From NCBI GenBank assembly GCA_902494195.1, contig CABUSH010000032.1, positions 1 through 16,945 on the forward strand: a stretch of DNA of 16,945 bases, read 5' to 3'. Both the position numbers and the translations under genes were made by a program. The notes below the pieces were generated by a model. That model was not told the origin of the DNA. It made no database searches and saw only the letters and a list, made by a program, of their open reading frames with translations. Each line of letters opens with the position of its first letter. The first letter of the stretch is position 1. Below are positions 1 to 8,040 of this stretch, piece after piece. This DNA comes from an uncultured Collinsella sp. (GTDB taxonomy: Bacteria; Actinomycetota; Coriobacteriia; Coriobacteriales; Coriobacteriaceae).

Positions 1-78
1 GCGCTCAAGGCCGTCGCGAGGAAGCGGCTCAGGGCGATATACGCCGTGATGCGCGACCGGGTGCCCTACCGGGAGTAG
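1..78 (+). CDS. IS110-family transposase, C-terminal end only (partial)
   Basis: The open frame runs in from the left edge and ends at TAG 76-78, leaving 25 residues. The peptide contains LKAVARK, IYAVMRD and PYRE, matching the usual end of IS110/Transposase_20 proteins, where a basic helix (VARKLxxxIYAMLRDGxPY) closes the protein. The DEDD catalytic domain and the Ser-containing Transposase_20 domain would lie outside the window, so activity cannot be judged. The gene runs towards glmM and its stop lies only 42 bp before the glmM stop codon. The family call rests on a short motif and is moderately secure. Confidence 0.65.
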   Translation, partial: ALKAVARKRLRAIYAVMRDRVPYRE

Positions 79-110
79 CCCCGACGGTTGACAAAACTAT
101 AGGAACACCC
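1..110 (+). mobile_element. IS110-like insertion sequence, right part
   Basis: The transposase end is followed by about 30 bp of non-coding sequence with TTGACAAAACTATAGGAAC (88-106), which resembles the short post-transposase end of IS110-type elements. These elements lack long terminal inverted repeats, so the exact boundary cannot be read here; 110 is an estimate. The element ends within about 10 bp of the glmM stop codon on the opposite strand, so it did not interrupt the reading frame. Confidence 0.5.
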
Positions 111-120
111 AATGACTACC

Positions 121-1452
121 TTACAGAGCTTCCAGCGCAGCGGCGATGCGCTTCATGGCGGCATCGGCGGATGCTTGGTCGGGCGCCTCGGCCAGCACGC
201 GGATAACCGACTCGGTTCCACTCTTGCGCACGAGCACGCGGCCCTCGCCTGCCAGCGCAGCCTCGGCCTCGGCGATGGCGTTCTGCACGCCCATGTTCTC
301 GAGCGCGGCGTCCTTGTCCGCCACGTGCACGGCCACCTGCGCCTGTGGCAGCAGCTTGCACGGAGCCGTGAGCTGCGAGAGCGTCTCGCGCTCGGCACGA
401 ATCACTTCCATCACGCGCAGCGAGGTCATAATGCCGTCGCCCGTGCGCTCGATATCGCCAAAGATCGTATGGCCCGTCTGCTCGCCACCCAGGCTGTAGC
501 CGCCCTCGCGCATCTTGGCATACACGTGACGGTCGCCCACGCCGCTGGTCACGGCGCTCAGTCCGGCAAGCTCCAACGACTTGATCAGGCCAAAGTTGCT
601 GGCGATCGTCGGTACCACGGTACCGCCCGAGAGACGCCCGTGCTTGTTCAGGTACACGCCGCACACGTACAAGATCTGGTCGCCGTCGACCACGCGGCCG
701 CGCTCGTCCACGGCCAGGCAGCGGTCGGCATCGCCGTCGTAGGCAAAGCCCACATCCAGGCCCTGCTCCACCACGTGGCGCTGCAGGCGCTCAATATGCG
801 TAGAGCCGCAGTCGACATTGATGTTAAAGCCGTCGGGCGCGGCATTGATCACGCGCACATCGGCGCCCAGTGCGTCGAACACCGGCTTGGCCACCGAGGA
901 TGCCGAGCCGTTGGCGCAATCGATGCCGATCTTGACGCCCTGCAGCGAAAAGTTCGCGCTGGCGATGAGCGAAGCAATGTAGCGGTTGCGACCCTGCATG
1001 TAGTCCACCGTGGCGCCGATGTGGTTGCCCGTTGCCAGCGGCACCTCGCTCTTGCCATCGATGTAGTCCTCAATGAGCTCCAGCACGTCCTCGTCCATCT
1101 TAAAGCCGTCGCTGTTGACGAGCTTAATGCCGTTATCGCAAAACGGGTTGTGGCTCGCGCTGATCATGATGCCGCAATCGAAGCAGCCTTCCACAGTCTG
1201 ATGCGCTACGCCCGGCGTGGGGATCACGTGCAGCATATAGGCGTCCGCACCGCTCGCGACCAGGCCGCTCACCAGCGCCGCCTCGAACATATAACTCGAG
1301 CGACGCGTGTCCTTGCCCACGATCACGCGTGCCTTGCGCTCGCGGTTGGCGCCGTAATACCAGCCCACAAAACGGCCAATCTTATAAGCGTGCTCTACCG
1401 TCAGCCCAACGTTGGCCTCACCACGAAAGCCGTCGGTGCCAAAGTACTTCAT
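121..1452 (-). CDS. glmM: Phosphoglucosamine mutase GlmM
   Basis: This enzyme converts glucosamine-6-phosphate to glucosamine-1-phosphate, the step before GlmU in UDP-GlcNAc synthesis for peptidoglycan. The 443-aa length is normal for the family. All four family signatures are visible: the phosphoserine loop ISASHNP with Ser100, the Mg-binding DGDADR at 239-244, the sugar-binding GGEQTGH at 322-328, and the phosphate-binding RKSGTE at 409-414. The N-terminal MKYFGTDGFRG is the typical start, and AAGGAG lies 6-7 nt before the ATG. The gene follows the DUF4012 gene on the same strand after an 83-bp gap that contains a hairpin. An IS110-type element ends just beyond its stop codon. Confidence 0.97.
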   Translation of the reverse strand: MKYFGTDGFRGEANVGLTVEHAYKIGRFVGWYYGANRERKARVIVGKDTRRSSYMFEAALVSGLVASGADAYMLHVIPTPGVAHQTVEGCFDCGIMISASHNPFCDNGIKLVNSDGFKMDEDVLELIEDYIDGKSEVPLATGNHIGATVDYMQGRNRYIASLIASANFSLQGVKIGIDCANGSASSVAKPVFDALGADVRVINAAPDGFNINVDCGSTHIERLQRHVVEQGLDVGFAYDGDADRCLAVDERGRVVDGDQILYVCGVYLNKHGRLSGGTVVPTIASNFGLIKSLELAGLSAVTSGVGDRHVYAKMREGGYSLGGEQTGHTIFGDIERTGDGIMTSLRVMEVIRAERETLSQLTAPCKLLPQAQVAVHVADKDAALENMGVQNAIAEAEAALAGEGRVLVRKSGTESVIRVLAEAPDQASADAAMKRIAAALEAL

Positions 1453-1471
1453 GCGCTCTCCTTACAAAATA

Positions 1472-1498
1472 GGGGCGAACAGATTGCCTGTCCGCCCC
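1472..1498 (-). terminator. Hairpin between the DUF4012 gene and glmM
   Basis: Read on the minus strand, GGGGCG and CGCCCC pair, then after one mismatch ACAG pairs with CTGT, around a 5-nt loop. TATTTTG follows directly. It could end DUF4012 transcription or attenuate transcription into glmM, whose ATG is only 19 nt further on. The T-tract is short, so termination strength is uncertain. Confidence 0.5.
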
Positions 1499-1535
1499 AA
1501 AATGGTACTCGATTATCTGCGCTACCAGAAAAACC

Positions 1536-3848
1536 CTACGCCGACGCGCTGTCGCGAGCCGCCTGGCATGTAGGAGTCTGACGCAGCGTAAGCGGCTTGT
1601 CCCCCGCCTCGGCCGACGTGGTCAGCGTATACGTGATCGTCGTCGTCTCGCCAGCATGCAGGTCAACGGTGCCCGAATAGAAGGGGATTCCATGCCACGT
1701 AGCGGCGCCAAGACCAAACTGGGTGCCCTCGACGGTCAGATCAGTAATGTTGCCGCCCGTCGGGGCAAACAACGAGACATTCAGACGCTCGTCGTCACGC
1801 GCGGCATCGGGTGCGCTCGCCGCAACGTAGTCGGGCAGCTTGCCAGCCTCCTCCTGCGTCATGATGTTCGTCAGGGTAACGGTGATGCGATAGGAGCACG
1901 TGCCGTCACCGTTCTTCACGCCCTGACCAATCTGCGTATCGGCGTTCAGGTACCAGTCGAGCTTGGAGAAGCTCAGGTTGTTAAAGTAAACGCCGGCAAC
2001 GGGATCGGCACTCGGATCATCCGGATCGGGCAGCGAAGCGTCAATGCCCGTCTCTTTGATGGCATTCTGCTCATCATCGTTTCTCATCCAAGCGATCAGG
2101 CGGCCCTCTTCGGCACCGCGCTCAACGGCGCTGACAAGCTTCGTAACATCGACATCGCCGATACCGCCAAGGATCTTGTCGAAGGCAGCGCTGGCGACGG
2201 ATGCAAAGATGCCGTCAGACTCCTCGACCGGATAGTTCCAGTACACATCGTGCATGAGGACCTTTGCGGCGTTGGCGCCGTCGACAACCGTTCCGTCGGG
2301 CAGTGACACGTTACCGACCAGGCCCAGCAGATACTGCAGGAACACCGGGTCGATACCGATGACGCCATCAACGTCCTGTCCATACTGGGACTTCCACAGC
2401 GCGGCGACACGCTGCGAGTTGCGGGGCCAATCAGGCGAATAGGTATTGCCCGAGTTGTACAGGTTGCTGTGGTTGCCGAACAGCGCCTCATCCTCTTCGT
2501 CGACGCTCTCGACTGCCTCATCCTCACTGAGTCCAATGCGGGGAACAAACTCGCCAATCGACATCTGGCCGTCAGTGACCGAAATCAGGCCCTGCGAACC
2601 GCCAAAGCCGCCGCAGGCACGAATCTCGACGTTGTTCATGGCGTACACAAGGTAGTTGCGCGTCTGGCCGTTGGCGCCGAGCATCTGGGGAAGGACGGGG
2701 GCGACCTTCTCCGCCGCGTCAACCGCACCGTTGAGGGTGGCAAAGCCGTCCTTGGCCTTATCGACCAGCTCGGTCACCTGGGAAATATGAGTATCGCCAA
2801 TGCCCTGGACCTTCTCGTTGGCGCTCTTGAACACCTTCGAGCTGCTGGAAAGCGAATCGGCGACCGCCTGCAGCGCGGACACGTTAATCATGCCGTCCTG
2901 GAACAGCTTGCCGGGCGTAGCCTGCGAGAGGTTGTCGGCCATGGGAACCAGCGCATTGCTCGAGACATCGGACAGGGCGTCAATCATGGTGCGGGCCGCA
3001 TTGATATCGCTGCCATACACCGGGATAAACGAAGCCGCCGCCCACAGCGGGCTCGAAGTCTCCGCCTTCATGCTGTCGCAGAGCTCATCGATCTTTTTCG
3101 CGTCGTCAGGCAGCGTCGAAAAATCGCCCGACGTGACCTTGTCCTTAAGGCCACCGACGATCTCGACAGCCTCCTTCGCTTCGCTCTTTACGGTCTTTGC
3201 CGAGTTAAGCAGCATAAAGCCGCTTGCGCCAAGCGCAACGAGAAGCACCGCGACTACAGCGGCAATAATGGCGCCGGTGTGACGCTTTTTGCGCTCGCCC
3301 TTGCGATGGCGATGACGGACCAGACCGTCAGAGGTCGAACTCGACGAAGCGTCGCTACCGTAGTTCAAGCCAAAATCGTAATAATCTTCCTTGGAACCCG
3401 AGCCCGCAAACTCGGCACCGCTATCATCCAGGCGGGCGAACGTGCCAGTCTCGGAGGCGCCGGTGTAGATCGTGCCAAGGTTACCCGTAAGCCCCGCGCC
3501 ACCGGCAGAGGGAGTATTGTTGTCGGCCTTGCCGGCATTAACGTTGCCGGCGGCATTCGCGGCGTTGGCAGCACCTGCGTTGTTCGCAGGTACCGAAGGA
3601 GCCCCGCTCGGCTGCGACGCGGAGGTTGCACCGCCCGCAAAGACATTCCCTCTTGCACGGCCGGTCTTTTTTGCCTTTTGAGACTGCTCGTACAGAGCGG
3701 TAAACATCGCCGTCTCGCCCGGGGACACGCGCTTACCGGAGCCGCCCTGTCCAGCGCCGCCCGGCGTGCCGGCCTTACCAGCCCCGTTCGGACGCGGCGG
3801 AACTGCAGGACGGCCGCTATCGCTGCCCTTAAAGTGATTACCAGCCAT
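1536..3848 (-). CDS. Membrane-anchored DUF4012 domain protein
   Basis: The product is 770 aa when started at the ATG at 3848, which has GAGGA 7 nt upstream; an in-frame start 9 codons earlier lacks a ribosome site. Residues 1 to about 175 are low-complexity and rich in Gly, Ala, Asn and Ser, probably cytoplasmic and disordered. A very basic stretch (RHRHRKGERKKRH) then leads into one transmembrane helix at about 192-214. The rest is extracytoplasmic. Around residues 398-421 lies NYLVYAMNNVEIRACGGFGG, and later VDGVIGIDPVFLQYLLG, both hallmark segments of DUF4012. The family is common in actinobacterial envelopes and its biochemical role is unknown. Position upstream of glmM on the same strand fits a cell-surface role, but that is only context. 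Confidence 0.85.
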   Translation of the reverse strand: MAGNHFKGSDSGRPAVPPRPNGAGKAGTPGGAGQGGSGKRVSPGETAMFTALYEQSQKAKKTGRARGNVFAGGATSASQPSGAPSVPANNAGAANAANAAGNVNAGKADNNTPSAGGAGLTGNLGTIYTGASETGTFARLDDSGAEFAGSGSKEDYYDFGLNYGSDASSSSTSDGLVRHRHRKGERKKRHTGAIIAAVVAVLLVALGASGFMLLNSAKTVKSEAKEAVEIVGGLKDKVTSGDFSTLPDDAKKIDELCDSMKAETSSPLWAAASFIPVYGSDINAARTMIDALSDVSSNALVPMADNLSQATPGKLFQDGMINVSALQAVADSLSSSSKVFKSANEKVQGIGDTHISQVTELVDKAKDGFATLNGAVDAAEKVAPVLPQMLGANGQTRNYLVYAMNNVEIRACGGFGGSQGLISVTDGQMSIGEFVPRIGLSEDEAVESVDEEDEALFGNHSNLYNSGNTYSPDWPRNSQRVAALWKSQYGQDVDGVIGIDPVFLQYLLGLVGNVSLPDGTVVDGANAAKVLMHDVYWNYPVEESDGIFASVASAAFDKILGGIGDVDVTKLVSAVERGAEEGRLIAWMRNDDEQNAIKETGIDASLPDPDDPSADPVAGVYFNNLSFSKLDWYLNADTQIGQGVKNGDGTCSYRITVTLTNIMTQEEAGKLPDYVAASAPDAARDDERLNVSLFAPTGGNITDLTVEGTQFGLGAATWHGIPFYSGTVDLHAGETTTITYTLTTSAEAGDKPLTLRQTPTCQAARDSASA

Positions 3849-3997
3849 AAAGAAATCCTCGCAATTGAGTCGCAATGAAAAAGTCCATAACGTTACTAGT
3901 TTATGGCATTTTGAGCATCGACAGCTAAACTCCAGACACGGACGTCAATTGGCGAAAATGCGGCACAACACCTTTTCTGTCTTGGCGGCGGCGTCAA

Positions 3998-5020
3998 CTA
4001 CACCGTGAGGAACATCATCACGATAATCATGGCAAAGCCGATAAGGTCGGTCGGCAAAAACACCGTGCCCAGCATAACGGCGCTGGTGATGGTCGCCGAA
4101 ACCGGCTCCACAGTTCCGATGAGGCTCGCGCGCACCGAGCCGATGTCCTTAACGCCCTGCATATAGAGCATGTAAGCAAAAAACGAGCCGATAACCACGA
4201 ACACCGCGAGCGCCTCGATACCGGCGGCATCGAGCGCCGGCATATGCGCCCAGGGCTGCACGAAGACACATGAGGCCACGCCCGCCGTGAGCATTGCCGA
4301 GCCCGTGACGATGGGGCTACCGTATTCGGGCAGGATCTTGGCGGGAATCACCGCCATACACGCGGCGCTGACCGCACACATAAGACCTGCTGCCAGGCCA
4401 AGCGGCGAGATATTCAGGCTGGTAGGGTCGCCGCCGGTGGCAATTAAAAAGGTTCCACCCAGAGCCAGGCCAATGCCGATGACTTCGCGAGTACGCGGCA
4501 TGCGGCGATCGGTCACGCAGGCGTAGCCCATGATGATAACGAGCTGCAGGCACTGGAGCACCGTCGCGGTTCCGGCGTTCGTCAGGCGCACGGCCGAAAG
4601 ATAGCAAAACTGGTTGAACAGCAGGCCAAAGGCGGTAAAGAGCAGCAGCTGCTTGCGATCGGCGGGTGTGGTCCAGAGCTTAATCAGGCGCTCGCGGTCG
4701 CGCGTAACAACCACGGCCATAAAGAGTAGACCGGCGAGAATCTGACGCACGCTCATAAGCCACAAGGTGTCGACGTGGTAGGTATCGAACAGAAAGCTCG
4801 CGCTGGTGCCCGAGAAGCCCCAAAACGAACCGCCCACCAACGTAGCCAAGACGCCCGTGATCATCTTGCGCGACGACGCATCGTTAAGGCGGTCGCGCCA
4901 GGCGCGGCGGGTGCTACGGCTGAGCTCGTCGGTGCCCTCGGGCACATCAATGTTCGACATATCGGTCATCGGCACCGAAGCCCCTGCGCCTTCGACCTGC
5001 TCGACACACTCTTTGCTCAT
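3998..5020 (-). CDS. EamA/DMT-family membrane transporter
   Basis: This 340-aa protein has about 50 soluble N-terminal residues followed by roughly ten hydrophobic helices in two halves, the EamA repeat layout of drug/metabolite exporters. Family-like segments include GGSFWGFSGTSASFLF at the first helix, AVRLTNAGTATVLQ in the first half, and GSVRASLIGTVEPVSATI in the second half, the conserved region before the last helices. Substrate cannot be told from sequence; relatives export amino acids, nucleotides or drugs. The ATG at 5020 is preceded by GGGGGAG about 4 nt away. The 149-bp gap to the DUF4012 gene makes co-transcription possible but unproven. Confidence 0.88.
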   Translation of the reverse strand: MSKECVEQVEGAGASVPMTDMSNIDVPEGTDELSRSTRRAWRDRLNDASSRKMITGVLATLVGGSFWGFSGTSASFLFDTYHVDTLWLMSVRQILAGLLFMAVVVTRDRERLIKLWTTPADRKQLLLFTAFGLLFNQFCYLSAVRLTNAGTATVLQCLQLVIIMGYACVTDRRMPRTREVIGIGLALGGTFLIATGGDPTSLNISPLGLAAGLMCAVSAACMAVIPAKILPEYGSPIVTGSAMLTAGVASCVFVQPWAHMPALDAAGIEALAVFVVIGSFFAYMLYMQGVKDIGSVRASLIGTVEPVSATITSAVMLGTVFLPTDLIGFAMIIVMMFLTV

Positions 5021-5251
5021 TCCACTCCCCCGAAACAGCCTGGAAACAATTCGGCTTACCTTACCACGGCGAAGTCACCAGCTGGAGGCTTGTCCGCTTA
5101 TCGGTAGGACAATTCCGCAGGCGTCTTTCCATAGCTCGATACCGCAATGGCCTTGCATTATGCGACAGCCAAATCGCGGCAGCAGGCTCTTTTGAAATGG
5201 ATATGGCAAAGCCCCCGAATTCCACAATGTAAGCGATTTTTAAAAATGTTC

Positions 5252-5280
5252 TTGCCACCGAGTTCAGGCTCCGTTATATT
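5252..5280 (+). promoter_or_regulatory. Promoter of tRNA-Val
   Basis: TTGCCA (5252-5257) and TATATT (5275-5280) are separated by exactly 17 bp, a good sigma-70-type promoter. A transcription start near 5287 would give a leader of about 23 nt before the tRNA. The leader contains a small palindrome, TGCGC-GCTT-GCGCA (5287-5300). Confidence 0.75.
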
Positions 5281-5309
5281 ATCCCTTGCGCGCTTGCGCA
5301 CCCTTGATC

Positions 5310-5384
5310 GGGCGTTTAGCTCAGGGGGAGAGCGCTTCCCTGACACGGAAGAGGTCAGAAGTTCAAATCTTCTAACGCCCACCA
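5310..5384 (+). tRNA. tRNA-Val (anticodon GAC)
   Basis: A complete 75-nt cloverleaf is visible. The acceptor GGGCGTT (5310-5316) pairs with AACGCCC, the anticodon stem CTTCC (5335-5339) pairs with GGAAG (5347-5351), and the 7-nt loop CTGACAC gives anticodon GAC at 5342-5344. The T arm is AGAAG-TTCAAAT-CTTCT. CCA is encoded at 5382-5384. The anticodon reads GUC and GUU valine codons. It sits alone with its own promoter and terminator. Confidence 0.97.
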
Positions 5385-5392
5385 AATGTTCG

Positions 5393-5429
5393 CAGCTCAG
5401 AGGCTATGTCCTCTGGGCTGTTTTGTTTT
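5393..5429 (+). terminator. Rho-independent terminator of tRNA-Val
   Basis: CAGCTCAGAGG (5393-5403) pairs with CCTCTGGGCTG (5410-5420) over 11 pairs including one G-U, with loop CTATGT, followed by TTTTGTTTT. It begins 9 nt after the encoded CCA. Confidence 0.93.
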
Positions 5430-5610
5430 ATGTCGCCAAATCCGCCGGCAGTTCCAACCGCCCAACTAGCCAAAAGCCGACCATCTACTTGCCGATCTAT
5501 CCATCGGCATAACCAATCAGTCCGCACCGCAACTTCTCAGCAAAACGCCGCGATGTCTGCGCCCTGCGGTATCCTTGGGCCACTTGCACCTGCAGCACCA
5601 AGGAGCCGCC

Positions 5611-6297
5611 ATGCGCACCGAGCTCGATGTCCCCTTTTCGCACAAAGAAGAAGCCAAGGCGCTGGGCGCCAAATGGGACCGGACCAAGAAGGTCTGGTAT
5701 GTACCCAGCGGCGTCAACCCCGAGCCCTTTGCCGAGTGGCTGCCCGGTGTTGACCGATCCGACCCCTCAGCGCCGTATATATATCTAGTACTGGGCAAGC
5801 GCGAGTGCTGGAAGTGTCACAAAGAGACCTCGGTCGCGGCCTTCGGCATTCCCTATCGAACCGATAACGACGAGAGCGTCGCCATCGCGCACGCGCCCAA
5901 CGAATCCGGGCACATTGCCATCGACACGGCCAACGCCAACGCACTCGCCATCGTGCCCGCTCTTGGCTGCGTGCCGGGCGAGATCCGCGACTACCTTCAT
6001 AAGCGCTGCGGCTACAAGCCCGTAGGCGCGCGAGCCTCCAAAGCCCCGTCGCTCGGCAACACGTGCACCAGTTGCGACGCGCTGCAAGGCAGCCGCTATC
6101 TGTTCGAGGAGCCCTCGTCCCCGTTTGCCCTCACTGCCATCAACAAGCTGCCGGCACTGGAGTTTATACGCGTCGAAGTTGCCGGCGTCTTTGGCGTCCC
6201 GGCCACGCGTACCGACTTTGACCAGGCGCTCTTTACCTGGGCACGCGACCATCACGCCGAGTTCCACAAGCAACTCGGTGAGGGGATTTATTTGTAG
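5611..6297 (+). CDS. DUF5710 domain protein with two CxxC pairs
   Basis: The product is 228 aa from the ATG at 5611, preceded by AAGGAG at 5 nt; an upstream in-frame start lacks such a site. Residues 4-44 match the DUF5710 pattern (LDVPFSHKEEAKALGAKWD, then WYVPSGV and FAEWL), a small domain often fused to TraC-like primases and other plasmid or phage proteins. A possible zinc-binding region follows: CWKC at 66-69 and CTSC at 152-155 could supply four ligands. The remainder is not recognised. No primase or Toprim motif is present. It is the first gene after tRNA-Val and converges with the small zinc-ribbon gene. Its molecular role is unknown; nucleic-acid binding is a guess from domain partners. 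Confidence 0.75.
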   Translation: MRTELDVPFSHKEEAKALGAKWDRTKKVWYVPSGVNPEPFAEWLPGVDRSDPSAPYIYLVLGKRECWKCHKETSVAAFGIPYRTDNDESVAIAHAPNESGHIAIDTANANALAIVPALGCVPGEIRDYLHKRCGYKPVGARASKAPSLGNTCTSCDALQGSRYLFEEPSSPFALTAINKLPALEFIRVEVAGVFGVPATRTDFDQALFTWARDHHAEFHKQLGEGIYL

Positions 6298-6300
6298 AGA

Positions 6301-6329
6301 CGGAGAAGCCTTCACAGCCAGCTCCTCCG
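6301..6329. terminator. Weak hairpin between convergent genes
   Basis: CGGAGAAGC (6301-6309) and GCTCCTCCG (6321-6329) form eight pairs with one mismatch around an 11-nt loop, between two converging stop codons. There is no T-run on either side, so it is only a candidate bidirectional terminator. Confidence 0.3.
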
Positions 6330-6335
6330 CATCAC

Positions 6336-6620
6336 CTATCCCTCGTCGCCGGCGTCGTACACGATATCGAGGCCACAAACAGGGCATTTCTCCGGATACA
6401 CCGGCATATGAACGCCTGTCCGTTTTCTCACTTCGTCGCTGAGTCTGTCGCGCGCATCGATGAACCGAATGTCGAGACACGGTATTTGCGAGCCGCAGCA
6501 AGGGCAGGTGACGACAAACGACCCGCAATCAACCTCTACGCTCGGAAACATATTGTTGTCTATAAGGGCACACGGCAGTTTTCCGTACTTCCCCATCGCA
6601 ATATCGCCTCGCCAGCTCAT
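6336..6620 (-). CDS. Small zinc-ribbon hypothetical protein
   Basis: This 94-aa product starts at the ATG at 6620, where AGGGGAG lies 5 nt upstream; longer in-frame starts have no ribosome site. Two zinc-knuckle pairs are clear: CPCCG at 39-43 (ligands probably C39 and C42) and CPVCG at 79-83. That layout suggests one zinc ribbon with a 36-residue insert. I do not recognise a named family. It lies 122 bp downstream of the HNH endonuclease gene on the same strand, and both are less GC-rich than the housekeeping genes, so they may have arrived together. Function unknown. Confidence 0.6.
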   Translation of the reverse strand: MSWRGDIAMGKYGKLPCALIDNNMFPSVEVDCGSFVVTCPCCGSQIPCLDIRFIDARDRLSDEVRKRTGVHMPVYPEKCPVCGLDIVYDAGDEG

Positions 6621-6742
6621 ACACGCTCCCCTCTCGCTATACAAAACAGGAAGAGCATGCACCGGCGGGCGTGCGCGAGATTGCATCGCCACGCGATCCG
6701 ATCAAACAACACGATCGTCAAAGAATGCCAAAGCCAAATACG

Positions 6743-7573
6743 CTAATACGGCAGAAGCCCCGCCTTTTCACGCTTCTTTTCCGAGCGATCGAACTCAATG
6801 CGATGGGCCTCAAGAAACACCGTATTGGGTCGCCACTGATGCTCATTCGGCTGCCTTAGCGTCGCGCCCGCAAAGGAAGCATAGTCGGTCTTATCCAGCA
6901 GGTACGATCCGCACAGCCGATATTCGCCGCAAACAGGCTCAAACGAAATCAGATGAGCATCGAATAAAGCATGTAAGTCGCGCCGAAGCAGAATGCCGTT
7001 GCTGGCAACCTGCGATTTGGGTCCCGAGTAATTCTCGATATGTGCAGCCTCCAGAGCTTCGCTGACGCCGCAGTCCGACACCGCGCAACGGCCATCATAG
7101 GCGGCAACGAGCTGCTTGCGGAACCATTGCTGCCCCAATCGCTCGCGTCTTAACGCATAGCGGACCTTTTCGTCGTCGGTCGTACCCCGTCCGGCAAACT
7201 CAATATCGACGGGCATGTGCTTCAGATAGCTCATGTCGGGCGCAAAACGGGGGTCCGGTCCGCCTTTATGAACAGGACCGTGCAGAACAAACCATCCGTT
7301 TTCGGGCTCGAACCGTTCAACAAACGCAAGGCCGAGCACCTTGTAGCCCACCTCGGTTGCAAATATGACTCCGACTGGAACGCCACATTCCATGCAGTTG
7401 AGCATTTTACGGTTGTAATTCTGGTCTCGAGGACCAACGGCGCCTGGCGCTTGGACCGAATACTTAATGACCCACGTACCATCGTCCAAATAGAGCGGAG
7501 GTACATCGGTGTAGAAGCTCTTTTTAGAGTTATGGACCGAAAGCGCAAAGATCTTATTGGGATCTTGCTTCAC
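6743..7573 (-). CDS. HNH endonuclease with a modified-base-reader-like N-terminus
   Basis: This is a 276-aa protein. The C-terminal half is an HNH nuclease: FRKQLVAAYDGRC (151-163), C168, AAHI with H178, SNGILL with N192, and DLHALFD with H201 and D205. This fits HNH_2-type restriction nucleases. The N-terminal half (about 25-105) has an aromatic/GTW strand, NRKMLNCMECGVPVGVI, then YKVLGLAFV and NGWFVLHGP, resembling the YDG/SRA fold that reads modified cytosine in type IV enzymes; this part is inferred. It starts at GTG 7573, with AGGA 4 nt upstream, 15 bp after the stop of the 78-aa gene, so the two are probably co-transcribed. Its role may be cleavage of modified foreign DNA. Confidence 0.8.
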   Translation of the reverse strand: MKQDPNKIFALSVHNSKKSFYTDVPPLYLDDGTWVIKYSVQAPGAVGPRDQNYNRKMLNCMECGVPVGVIFATEVGYKVLGLAFVERFEPENGWFVLHGPVHKGGPDPRFAPDMSYLKHMPVDIEFAGRGTTDDEKVRYALRRERLGQQWFRKQLVAAYDGRCAVSDCGVSEALEAAHIENYSGPKSQVASNGILLRRDLHALFDAHLISFEPVCGEYRLCGSYLLDKTDYASFAGATLRQPNEHQWRPNTVFLEAHRIEFDRSEKKREKAGLLPY

Positions 7574-7588
7574 CCGATCCTGGCCCGG

Positions 7589-7825
7589 CTAGAAGATCCC
7601 TGAATCCCGCGTTACGGGAAAGAAGTCCGAGCCAATTCTCAAACGATACTGATACTGAGGGCTATCTTCCTTGGTGTGGTGCGGAAGGCTGGTCCAAACG
7701 CCGCCGCGCTGTTCCTCACCCAGAAACCACTCCCATGCCTCAACGTATTCGGAAGGCACGAGACTGCAGGCGCGGTCATAGCTTGGTCCATCCATCAACG
7801 GAACAGCAAGGTCAATGTCGTTCAT
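7589..7825 (-). CDS. Unrecognised 78-aa protein upstream of the HNH gene
   Basis: The preferred start is the ATG at 7825, which has AGGTG 6 nt upstream; a GTG three codons earlier is less well placed. The protein is acidic and aromatic (WEWFLGEEQRGGVW, YQYRLRIGSDFF) with no transmembrane segment, signal peptide or Cys motif, and I do not recognise a family. Its stop is 15 bp before the GTG of the endonuclease gene, which suggests an operon and a functional link such as a partner, inhibitor or specificity factor. It could instead be a remnant of a longer N-terminal region. It is divergent from the gene at 8041. Confidence 0.55.
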   Translation of the reverse strand: MNDIDLAVPLMDGPSYDRACSLVPSEYVEAWEWFLGEEQRGGVWTSLPHHTKEDSPQYQYRLRIGSDFFPVTRDSGIF

Positions 7826-7977
7826 CGCCAGCACCTACAACCATACGAACGCGAGTCATGCCCCTCAATAATATGGCCGAGAGTCAATTATTACGAGATC
7901 TCATTCCGCGATCGGCACATCGTTGATGCTCTCGGTTTGCCGCTGGCGCGTTTGTACCCCGCTGCCCCACTTCCCTG

Positions 7978-7983
7978 TATACT
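7978..7983 (+). promoter_or_regulatory. Possible -10 box for the 163-aa gene
   Basis: TATACT lies about 58 bp before the GTG start at 8041. The nearest -35-like TTGTAC (7952-7957) is 20 bp away, too far for a standard promoter, so the call is weak. Confidence 0.3.
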
Positions 7984-8040
7984 GATGTAGCACGTGTTTC
8001 ATCCGGGCTTGTTGGGCCGGATTGTTCATGGGAGGTTCTT

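Noticed and set aside
88..116. TTGACA followed by TATAGG as a promoter after the transposase
   Set aside because: TATAGG is only 5 bp from TTGACA and no -10 box occurs at 16-18 bp; it is more likely the IS end sequence.
112..1581. 489-codon open frame on the plus strand opposite glmM
   Set aside because: It is antisense to a gene with full catalytic motifs; His/Ala/Val-rich peptide with no domain. Long shadow frames are normal at this GC content.
2469..3878. 469-codon open frame opposite the DUF4012 gene
   Set aside because: Shadow of the minus-strand gene, low-complexity Arg/Ala-rich peptide, no ribosome site.
5061..5258. 65-codon minus-strand frame between the EamA gene and tRNA-Val
   Set aside because: No ribosome site or recognisable features, and it overlaps the tRNA promoter. 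The 290 bp between 5021 and 5309 otherwise show only that promoter and leader palindrome.
5361..5384. tRNA 3' end as an attachment site for an integrated element
   Set aside because: I found no second copy of this segment to the right and no integrase gene in the window.
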